Positions 8,886-15,935 of a stretch of 64,000 bases of DNA are shown here, in pieces. The stretch is taken from assembly GCA_001312505.1 (NCBI GenBank), contig BBDW01000003.1, positions 248,001 to 312,000 on the forward strand. The letters run 5' to 3'. Positions within the stretch are counted from its first letter, which is position 1. Each line of letters opens with the position of its first letter. The position numbers were made by a program, and so were the translations under genes. The stretch is from Mediterraneibacter faecis JCM 15917 (GTDB lineage Bacteria > Bacillota > Clostridia > Lachnospirales > Lachnospiraceae). Under the pieces are notes generated by a model. That model was given only the letters and a program-made list of their open reading frames with translations. It was not told the DNA's origin and did not search any database.

Positions 8886-9061
8886 AGGGATATCTCCTTT
8901 TCCTGAAATCTTTTATTCGATTTTGAATATAAGCTCCTACCGTTATGCAATGAATAGGAACTGGTGGTTAACGATATTTGTTTAAATCAGTATAGCATAT
9001 GGAAAAATAAGACGCAAGAAAAACTTAAACAAAAAAATTTAATAACCGACAGATTAACAAC

Positions 9062-9090
9062 TTGACTTAACTGAAAAAAGTTAATATAAT
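9062..9090 (+). promoter_or_regulatory. E2 promoter with palindromic operator between -35 and -10
   Basis: TTGACT (9062-9067) and TATAAT (9085-9090) are 17 bp apart. The inverted repeat TTAACT/AGTTAA (9067-9072/9079-9084) fills the spacer. A second related half-palindrome (TAACTGAATAACGTTA) follows near 9100. A repressor bound here would block RNA polymerase directly; the divergent XRE protein is the likely binder. Confidence 0.65.
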
Positions 9091-9218
9091 ACGATCAAAC
9101 CTAACTGAATAACGTTAAGCTGAAGAAAATTTGAAAATGGGATTGTATAAGATGCCTTGAAAATTTGGATAAGTAGAGAGGGTTTTCCTCGAAGATGATG
9201 CGGGAGGAGGTGAATGGA

Positions 9219-9296
9219 ATGTCTGAATTAAAGAATGGGTTTCTGACTGCAGAAGAAGTAATGGATGTTTTACAGGTCAAGCAGTCAAAGGCATGA
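9219..9296 (+). pseudogene. Excisionase-like HTH stub (25 codons)
   Basis: A very good ribosome site (GGGAGGAGGTGAATGGA) precedes ATG 9219. The 25-residue product contains FLTAEEVMDVLQVKQSKA, the first half of a MerR-like excisionase helix-turn-helix, and then stops. Complete family members continue with the recognition helix. I read this as the truncated excisionase of E2, consistent with the absence of an integrase gene in this element. Confidence 0.55.
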
Positions 9297-9338
9297 GTCC
9301 TGTTCAATACAGGCTTAGCCTCTTGGCTGCATAAAAAA

Positions 9339-9365
9339 TGCGTAACAGACAAAATCTGTTACGCA
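9339..9365. terminator. Perfect hairpin, bidirectional terminator candidate
   Basis: TGCGTAACAGA and TCTGTTACGCA form 11-bp arms around a 5-base loop, with an A-run before and AATAAAAGTC after. It lies between the excisionase stub and the toxin-like gene on the minus strand, which ends toward it. Confidence 0.55.
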
Positions 9366-9422
9366 ATAAAAGTCTAACTTTTTGGGGGGGTCACCTCACA
9401 GTTTGCGAGGCTGGGGGGGCGG

Positions 9423-9518
9423 TTATTTTTTTGTGTGATTGCATCCTATTGCGTAACCAAGTCCAAAGGCTGTTAAGCATAAGCTGATAACAGCAATCAG
9501 ACCTTCGAGAGTCAACAT
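9423..9518 (-). CDS. Small hydrophobic peptide, type I toxin/holin-like candidate
   Basis: This 31-residue product has one hydrophobic helix (TLEGLIAVISLCLTAFGLGYAIG) and a short charged tail. It is preceded by AAAGGAGG. Size, topology and strong initiation fit the putative holin-like toxins of type I toxin-antitoxin pairs. In those pairs an antisense RNA from the other strand covers the 3' end; the structured plus-strand segment 9,540-9,640 could hold its promoter. The antitoxin itself is not identified. Confidence 0.5.
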   Translation of the reverse strand: MLTLEGLIAVISLCLTAFGLGYAIGCNHTKK

Positions 9519-9765
9519 TAGCATTCCCTCCTTTAGCAAGATTTCCGCAGATAGTCTGGGGGGGATTTCTATGTAAACAGAGGGTCACAGTCCCTCTGGA
9601 GAAGGACTAACCGCCTACCGTGCATGGTAGCACTATGGGATGATTATAACAGAGTGTATATTAAGATACAATAATATTTGAGAATGTATGGTTGTCATAT
9701 CTGTATTATTATATTACTATCACAAAACGAGGTTCAAATGATACATTGAAATGTACAAAATGTAC

Positions 9766-9794
9766 TTTACAATATACATGAATGGACGTATAAT
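9766..9794 (+). promoter_or_regulatory. Promoter of the ParA-like gene
   Basis: TTTACA (9766-9771) and TATAAT (9789-9794) are separated by 17 bp. A small repeat (ATGTACAAAATGTAC) lies just before the -35 box and may be an operator. Confidence 0.55.
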
Positions 9795-9830
9795 ATATAC
9801 AGGTAAATGAAAAGAGGGGGGGACAGTGGA

Positions 9831-10860
9831 GTGGAAAGAGTCATATTTTGGAATAATAAAGGTGGAACAGGAAAAACAACATTAGCATTTCAATTATTGA
9901 CTGAGTATGCAAATCAAAATAAAGAGAAAAAAATACTAGTTATTGATGTTTGTCCACAAGCAAATTTATCGGAATTGTTACTGGGAGGGCTAAATCAAGG
10001 TGGCAGCGCTATTTTACTAATGAGACAGGGGGCGACTCCGAGAGCTACAATTGGAGGATATTTCCAAATGCGTTTGCCATCTCCGTATAGTGCGCCAACC
10101 TTTAATCCCAAAGATTATTTAACAAAACCACATCAATATAATGAATACATTGATGAAAATATTGATTTGCTATGTGGTGATGCTATGTTAGAATTACAGT
10201 CTAATGCTATTTCTACATTAGCTAATAATCAGATTCCGGGAACGAATACTTGGGTGGCAATTATCAATTGGCTGAATGATTTTATTCAACCAATTGAAAA
10301 CGAGTATGATGTGGTGTTTTTAGATGCAAATCCAAGCTTTTCGATGTACACGCAGATTGCAATTGCTACATCAACAAAAGTAATATTACCTGTAATGCTG
10401 ATGATTCATCTCGACGGGCAATCCAGAATGCATTTTCTTTGATATATGGATTGAAGTTGCCATCAGAAATTTATAGCAAATATGCTTTTGCCGAAAAATT
10501 GAAAGAAGTAAATATGCCTTTGCCAAAAGTCTATATGGTACTAAAAAATAGATTAACGCAATATATGGGGGCTGCTTCAGCATATGCGACAGTTTTAAAT
10601 GAAATTGACAAAGATATTGTGTCATTGTTGGAAACATATCCTAGTATTTTTGAATTTGACTGTATAACAGACGGAATTATTGATGTAAGAGATTTTCAGA
10701 CAACAGGTGTTGTTGCTGCTGCACGAGGTTGCCCTTTTCAAAAGTTGAAGCTGGGCGCTTAGAAGTAATGGGAAAACGGGTTGCAGTGAGAGAAGAATAC
10801 AGACAAAATTATATAAAAAATATTAATTTAATTGTAAGAAGAATGAATAAGGATTTATAA
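9831..10860 (+). CDS. ParA/MinD-family ATPase, frameshifted
   Basis: The deviant Walker A is KGGTGKTT near the N-terminus, followed by a VIDVCPQANLSELL switch and VVFLDANPSFS as Walker B. This is the layout of ParA-type ATPases (about 340 residues when repaired). GTG 9831 is favoured, with a GAGGGG site (now a G7 run at 9816-9822) about 8 bases upstream. The frame breaks near 10394 (one A lost before an NADDSSRRAIQNAF segment) and near 10737 (one base lost in a C/T run). No ParB or plasmid replication gene lies nearby, so it may serve element maintenance or a defence-type role. Confidence 0.7.
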
Positions 10861-10883
10861 TTCTAGAGAGATGAGAAACTGAA

Positions 10884-11033
10884 ATGAGAAAAACAAGAAG
10901 TGATTGTACCGTTGGAACATTTGAAAAGAAACATGGACTTCCGCCAGGAACAATTAGGAATAAGGATGGACGAGATACGCGGAGTGACAAAAAAATAGGA
11001 ACAATAAGGAAAGAGGCGGAGCGAGGAAAGTGA
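10884..11033 (+). CDS. Conserved small basic protein (49 residues)
   Basis: An ORF from ATG 10884 encodes a very basic, low-hydrophobicity product containing FEKKHGLPPGTIRN and TRSDKKIGTIRKE. I recall similar peptides (GTIRN-DGRxTRSDKKIGT) in other gut Clostridia, but could not check. It follows the ParA-like gene by 23 bp. The function is unknown; DNA or RNA binding would fit the composition. Confidence 0.4.
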   Translation: MRKTRSDCTVGTFEKKHGLPPGTIRNKDGRDTRSDKKIGTIRKEAERGK

Positions 11034-11225
11034 TTTGATAGTAACATAATGGCAACGCTATCAGAAAAAAGAGTATATTAGACTTAGAGAGATTTGAGGA
11101 TATGTACCAACCATGGAATGAAGCATGATGAGAGATAAGGAAAAAAATTGATTTATGAATTTATTAAAGGCTAGAGTATTTTTGCAAAAACATAAAAAAT
11201 CATAATTGTTTCAGAATTAGGAATC

Positions 11226-11990
11226 TTGTTTGTAATATTGTTTTTGCTTTGTAAAAGTATTAATAAGGAGCTTGTTATAAATAATCCGACAATGTTTGGC
11301 GTTTTAGGAACACTTCTAGGTGCAATAATAGGTGGCGTTTTCTCTTTGATGGGATCCGTATGGGTAAATTCAAAGCAGCAACGTGCAGTGCAAAATATAA
11401 AACGGAAAAATGTAATTTATAGTCCATTATATGATGAATTGGTCGATATTCAAAATAGTATTCTGGAACAGAATCCATATCCCAATTATATAGTATTTAA
11501 AAAAGATAGGCAAACAATATTACCTCATCCGCAATTTTCAGCATGGAGTAGAATAAAGGCAGATACTCGATACTTAGAGGTCCCTGATTTATTGAGGAAA
11601 CAAATGGATAAATTGGAAAATTCAATACATGAATATCAAGAGATAAGAGGGATTGTGAATGATGAAATAAAAGATATTTTAAATTCTGTGCTAGTTGATA
11701 ATGGTTTGAGTCCATGTACTATCATAAACATTGGAGAAGTTATATCACGGGATATTTTGAGCAATAGACATATAGATATTTATCATGAAGCAATGGAAAT
11801 AGGAAGTGATAAGTCTTTAAATGATACTCTTAGAAATACTATTAATGCGCAAATATTTCAAAAGGCGGAATGTACTCAAAGTATTATTGAGGTAAGGAAA
11901 CGATATGATAATTGGATTAATGTTCAGAAACAAACAATAGAGATGCTTTCTTTGTTAATCAAACAAGTCATATTGCTGTATGAGGGCTAA
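11226..11990 (+). CDS. Membrane-anchored protein of unknown function
   Basis: There is one or two N-terminal hydrophobic segments (VILFLLC and FGVLGTLLGAIIGGVFSLMG, about residues 3-45). About 200 soluble, mostly helical residues follow, with no motif I recognise. The start is uncertain: a TTG at 11226 is the longest, while ATG 11292 would remove the first segment. It overlaps no gene and is followed four bases later by a small ORF, so the two form a pair. It could be the effector partner of E2, but that is a guess. Confidence 0.5.
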   Translation: MFVILFLLCKSINKELVINNPTMFGVLGTLLGAIIGGVFSLMGSVWVNSKQQRAVQNIKRKNVIYSPLYDELVDIQNSILEQNPYPNYIVFKKDRQTILPHPQFSAWSRIKADTRYLEVPDLLRKQMDKLENSIHEYQEIRGIVNDEIKDILNSVLVDNGLSPCTIINIGEVISRDILSNRHIDIYHEAMEIGSDKSLNDTLRNTINAQIFQKAECTQSIIEVRKRYDNWINVQKQTIEMLSLLIKQVILLYEG

Positions 11991-11993
11991 GAT

Positions 11994-12185
11994 ATGAATA
12001 AGGGAATAGATAAATTTAGGGTTCAAAGAATTTTACAAGAAAAAATTGAAACGGATCCAGATTTGAAATATTATATTGATAATGTCTATATTACAAAGTT
12101 AGTTGATTTGTTAATTGAAGGTATAGGCGAAGTGGTAGAAACAAATAATAAAAAATTAGTTGAAGATATATTTCGCAGACGTTAA
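11994..12185 (+). CDS. Small protein following the membrane protein (63 residues)
   Basis: It starts four bases after the stop of the membrane protein gene and encodes 63 residues that look amphipathic and helical. I do not recognise a family. Tight coupling suggests it works with its upstream neighbour. It ends 30 bp before the left arm of junction J2. Confidence 0.4.
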   Translation: MNKGIDKFRVQRILQEKIETDPDLKYYIDNVYITKLVDLLIEGIGEVVETNNKKLVEDIFRRR

Positions 12186-12214
12186 ATAGTATAAAGCTTT
12201 TATATTGTGTTCAT

Positions 12215-12422
12215 GGCAACATTCTGGCAACAGTTCATCAGAAAGCCAGTGGAAATTATGTAATAGAAATAAAAATTTGGTATATTGTGCGCAAAACCTT
12301 AATAAATTCCGTTAAGCCTTGACGCAACAGAGCCGAGTTTGAATAACGGATTAGAATGCCGAAAGCCTGTATTTATGCGGGTTTCCGGCATTTGTTTTAT
12401 CGAATGGCTCTAGTTTGGCTCT
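12215..12422. other. Attachment-site junction J2 (E2/E3)
   Basis: Left arm: GGCAAC-ATTCT-GGCAAC at 12215-12231. Core: gagtttgaat at 12335-12344. A hairpin (ATGCCG...CGGCAT, about 12352-12392) follows the core. Right arm: GGCTCT-AGTTT-GGCTCT at 12406-12422. Spacings are 120 and 71 bp. About 130 bp from the left arm to the core is roughly 85% identical to the same part of J3. The following 250 bp (to 12,676) hold no gene I can support and two G7 runs. Confidence 0.6.
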
Positions 12423-12676
12423 ATTTGTGGGCGGGATAAGGGTTGCGAAAGCACTGATGGAGAAATGAAGGCATAATGGTAAGGAAAAAGTGATATATGC
12501 ATCTTGGAAGCACAGCAATACTGAAAATTATAAGTTCAGCTGGAACAAAAAGTATGTTATGTACTGGAGAATTCCGGGGGGGATCTGTGGGGGGGAGTAA
12601 TTGCGGGAAAAAAGGGAAAAGCGTATAATGCAAGAAAATAATGTTTTCACAGTGTAAAATAGAGGAGAGAACTATC

Positions 12677-13056
12677 ATGCAGAAAATACTGATTGTAGAA
12701 GATGATACAAATATCAATAATCTGCTTCAGGAAGCTTTATCCAAAGCGGGCTATTCCTGTGAGCAGGCGTTTTCCGGAACTGAGGCAAAGCTACTTTTCA
12801 GGCCAGCATTGGTGGAAAAATACTTCCTAAGATAACAAGACAGGAGTTTGCGATTTTAGAATTACTGCTCAGAAATCCGAAGCAGGTTTTCAGTAAAGAG
12901 GACATTTTTGAATATGCGTGGGACGAACCATATATGGGTGAAACAAAAACTCTGGATGTACATATAAGCAATATTCGTAAAAAGATAAAAACAGTTACAT
13001 CTGAGGAATATATTGAAACAGTCTGGGGGGGAATCGGTTATCGTCTTCATCTATAA
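12677..13056 (+). pseudogene. OmpR-family response regulator with large internal deletion
   Basis: The start (MQKILIVEDDTNINNLLQEAL) is a normal receiver-domain beginning. The end, from the EFAILELLLRNPKQVFS segment to the WGIGYRL-type tail, is a normal winged-helix DNA-binding domain. About 100 central residues, including the phosphoacceptor Asp region, are missing, and the two parts are out of frame near 12805. A G7 run at 13025-13031 adds one Gly to the terminal motif. An intact copy would control the following ABC transporter with the kinase at 14908-15828. Confidence 0.7.
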
Positions 13057-13142
13057 TCTTTACTCTTTTTTACTATTTATTTGCGTTTGATTAGGATTAT
13101 TCCTTTATGATAAATGCAGATAAGAAAAAGGAGATGAAAAAC

Positions 13143-14060
13143 TTGAGCGAAATGTTATTGGAAACAAGAAATTTGACTAAGAAATATGGACACCATAAAG
13201 CTGTGGACAGTGTCAATATGCATATAAAAAAAGGTGCTATTTATGGTTTTATCGGTCGGAATGGAGCTGGGAAGACAACTTGTCTGAAGATGATCAGTGG
13301 ACTTTCCAAGCCAACTTGTGGAGAAATCGAGATGTTCGGACACAAGGGAAAGGATTTGCAAAAAGTTCGATCACGGATAGGATGTCTGATTGAGGCACCG
13401 GGACTTTATGGAAATATGACTGCATATGAAAATCTGAATATCAAATGCAAGCTGTTTGGAATAAAGAAAAAAAGTTATATTGAAGAAATATTGAGAATTA
13501 TCGGTCTGGAGGATGTGGGAAAGAAAAAAACAAAACAATTTTCACTTGGAATGAAACAGCGTTTGGGAATTGGTCTTGCTTTGGTTGGAGAACCAGATTT
13601 ATTAGTTCTTGATGAGCCAATCAATGGATTGGATCCACAGGGTATTGCAGAGATCCGGGATACGATTCAGAGACTTCAGAAAGAGAAGAATATGACAATA
13701 TGCATTTCCAGTCATATTCTTGAGGAATTATCGAAGATTGCTACTGATTATGGAATTATTCATAATGGAAGTTTATTACAGGAAATTACAAGAGAAGAAT
13801 TAATGAGGAGATGCAGTGAACGTATGGAGTTGACATTGGATCATCCGAAACTGGCGATTCCTGTGCTGGATTCCATGGGATTTACCAACTTTCAAGTAAC
13901 AGATAAAGAACATATTCATATTTTTGAACGATTGAATGAAAGTGCAGTTTTGAATATGGAACTTGCAAAGTCAGGAATTCCGGTAAAAGGGATTTCCATA
14001 ACCAGTGAAGAACTGGAAACTTATTTTCTGAATCTGACGGGAGGTGCGGATCATGCTTAA
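13143..14060 (+). CDS. ABC transporter ATP-binding protein, bacitracin/lantibiotic-resistance type
   Basis: A single ABC domain carries Walker A GRNGAGKTT, the Q-loop region ending EAPGLYGNM, signature FSLGMKQR and Walker B LLVLDEPINGLDP. An accessory C-terminal domain of about 100 residues follows, as in BcrA/LanF/CprA ATPases. I prefer TTG 13143 (AAGGAG 11 bases upstream); the longer start at 13107 lacks a ribosome site. It overlaps the permease start. The set likely protects against peptide antibiotics. Confidence 0.82.
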   Translation: MSEMLLETRNLTKKYGHHKAVDSVNMHIKKGAIYGFIGRNGAGKTTCLKMISGLSKPTCGEIEMFGHKGKDLQKVRSRIGCLIEAPGLYGNMTAYENLNIKCKLFGIKKKSYIEEILRIIGLEDVGKKKTKQFSLGMKQRLGIGLALVGEPDLLVLDEPINGLDPQGIAEIRDTIQRLQKEKNMTICISSHILEELSKIATDYGIIHNGSLLQEITREELMRRCSERMELTLDHPKLAIPVLDSMGFTNFQVTDKEHIHIFERLNESAVLNMELAKSGIPVKGISITSEELETYFLNLTGGADHA

Positions 14061-14904
14061 TATAATAAAAATGGATTTATACCGGATGCTTAAAACCAAA
14101 AGTATGTATGTAATCTGGATCGTACTGGCAGCAATATTATTGATTACAACATTTTTATGCAAGACAGATTATGAGCTTTTGACTGAAAAGGATGCCATGA
14201 AACAGGAGCAGGTTACTGAACCTACTGTGGATAATATTAATGTGGGAATGATGGTAACGCTGCCTACGGAGCCGGGAGAAAAGGTGACGGTATATGATAT
14301 CTTTTTTGCCAATTCCCAAGGGAAATTGTATGCACTGCTTTTGGTGATTTTTACTGTTCTGTTTTCAACAGCGGATATCAGCAGCGGCTATATTAAAAAT
14401 ATTGGAGGTCAGGTTGGAAATAGGGGATCTTTGATTTTTTCCAGATCAATTACATTGTCTGTCTTTACGGTACTGACAATGACCGGGGGGGCATTCTTAT
14501 TTCAGGCAGCGGCGAACTGTATTGTTTTCGGGAAATTGGAATGGGGGGGAAATACAAAAGCGATTTTATCTTATTTTGTGGCGGAGCTGGCTCTTCATTA
14601 TGCACTTGTGCTGATTTGTATGGCGATTGCAATTATTTTGAAAAATAATGTAATCAGCATGGTCATTGCTGTCTGTCTTACTATGAATGTAATGACCATT
14701 GTGTATGGAGTGGTCAACAGTGCTATTCAAAAAATAGGAATTCAGAATTTTCAGATTTATAAGTATACGATAACTGGAAAATTATCACTGCTTCCTATGA
14801 ATCCAAGTGGAAATGAGTGCTTGGCAGCATTCGGTGTAGCAATGGTGTTCATTGTTATAATGATATCTGTTAGTAGCGTTGTTTTTCAAAAGAGGGATAT
14901 TTAA
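14053..14904 (+). CDS. ABC-2 type permease of the peptide-resistance transporter
   Basis: This protein of about 283 residues has roughly six hydrophobic helices. The first lies at about residues 17-35, followed by an extracellular loop of about 60 residues and a cluster of five in the C-terminal two thirds. This is the LanE/G and BcrB layout. G7 runs at 14485 and 14543 each add one Gly without breaking the frame. It partners the ATPase at 13143-14060, whose gene it overlaps by 8 bp. Confidence 0.75.
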   Translation: MLNIIKMDLYRMLKTKSMYVIWIVLAAILLITTFLCKTDYELLTEKDAMKQEQVTEPTVDNINVGMMVTLPTEPGEKVTVYDIFFANSQGKLYALLLVIFTVLFSTADISSGYIKNIGGQVGNRGSLIFSRSITLSVFTVLTMTGGAFLFQAAANCIVFGKLEWGGNTKAILSYFVAELALHYALVLICMAIAIILKNNVISMVIAVCLTMNVMTIVYGVVNSAIQKIGIQNFQIYKYTITGKLSLLPMNPSGNECLAAFGVAMVFIVIMISVSSVVFQKRDI

Positions 14905-14907
14905 CGG

Positions 14908-15828
14908 ATGTATATCGTAATTGGGATATTAGCAGGAATTATTATTTTACAATTTATTATTATGTGGAAATACCAGCGGCAGGTGAAAGACATCTGCCGC
15001 CAATTGGCGTTTTTGATGAAACATGACAGTAACATGTTGATTAATCGTGAATTTGATATGGGAGGAATAGGAACGCTTTCAGACAGGTTGAATGAACTTC
15101 TGGAACTGCGGAGAAAAGAGAAGCAGCAGTATCAAGAGAAAGAAACTCTGATTGCGGATACTTATACAAATCTTTCTCATGATATTCGAACCCCCCCATT
15201 GACATCTCTGGATGGATATTTCCAGCTTATGGAAGAATGTGAAAATGTGGAGGATCAGAAACGTTATCTAGGCATTATCCACGAAAGAATACATAGTCTG
15301 AATGAAATGCTGGAAGAACTTTTTACATTTACAAAGTTAAAAAACGAATCTTATAATTTGGAATTGACGCCTTGCTGTATTAACCGGATAATGAAAGAAA
15401 CTGTTTTTTCATACTATGATGACTGGGTAAGAATGGAAATTCAGCCTGATATTCAGATTACGGAAGAACAGTTGTATATACATGGAAACAGGCAAGGGCT
15501 TCGCCGTGTTATCCAAAATGTAATAAAAAATGGGCTGGATCATGGAGAAAAGAAGATTAGTATTGAGTTGGAGCGTAATCAAAATCAGGCAGTGCTTAGA
15601 ATTAGCAATCAGGTTACATATCCGGAACAGATTAATATAGATCATGTGTTTGAGAGATTTTACAAAGCAGATGTTGCCAGAAGTAAAACATCTACTGGAT
15701 TGGGACTATCTATTGCAAAGGAGTTGGTTAGTCGGATGGATGGAGAGATTGAAGCAAAGATAGAGAAAGAAGAATTTATTGTTGAAATGAGATTTCTGAT
15801 TGTAACAGATGGAATGGGGAGACAATAG
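14908..15828 (+). CDS. Sensor histidine kinase of the E3 peptide-resistance module
   Basis: The 306-residue protein has one N-terminal membrane segment (about 1-20) and a linker. The H-box is SHDIRTP (about residues 90-96), followed by an N-box (NVIKNGLDHG) and a G-box (STGLGLSIAKELV). The short input region is typical of intramembrane-sensing kinases linked to bacteriocin immunity. A C7 run at 15191-15197 gives TPPLTS instead of the usual TPLTS next to the catalytic His. Its cognate regulator at 12677 is broken, so signalling here is probably lost or borrowed. Confidence 0.85.
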   Translation: MYIVIGILAGIIILQFIIMWKYQRQVKDICRQLAFLMKHDSNMLINREFDMGGIGTLSDRLNELLELRRKEKQQYQEKETLIADTYTNLSHDIRTPPLTSLDGYFQLMEECENVEDQKRYLGIIHERIHSLNEMLEELFTFTKLKNESYNLELTPCCINRIMKETVFSYYDDWVRMEIQPDIQITEEQLYIHGNRQGLRRVIQNVIKNGLDHGEKKISIELERNQNQAVLRISNQVTYPEQINIDHVFERFYKADVARSKTSTGLGLSIAKELVSRMDGEIEAKIEKEEFIVEMRFLIVTDGMGRQ

Positions 15829-15935
15829 GGAAGTTGTTCAAAAGGCTCAAAAAGATAGAATTATGCATAGATATGTGCTATAATTAATTAAGTTGTAAAG
15901 TAGATTTATGTTCAATATTTCAAGGAGGTGTAACG

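Larger units (their letters stand above)
8066..12344. mobile_element. E2: integrase-less integrative element
   Basis: The element is bounded by cores at J1 and J2. Both ends carry the same hexamer pair in the same orientation (GGCAAC-N5-GGCAAC at 8137 and 12215), as expected for the two arm sites of one element. It contains an XRE repressor, an excisionase stub, a toxin-like peptide, an orphan ParA-like ATPase and a membrane protein, but no integrase. It would need an integrase in trans to move. Confidence 0.5.

Noticed and set aside
8328..8906. Plus-strand ORF of 192 codons opposite the XRE gene
   Set aside because: It is the complement of a well-supported minus-strand regulator, has no ribosome site and no protein-like motifs.
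12423..12676. Short coding fragment after J2
   Set aside because: A 40-codon open stretch exists, but it has no start, no recognisable motif and two G7 runs. I treat it as non-coding.
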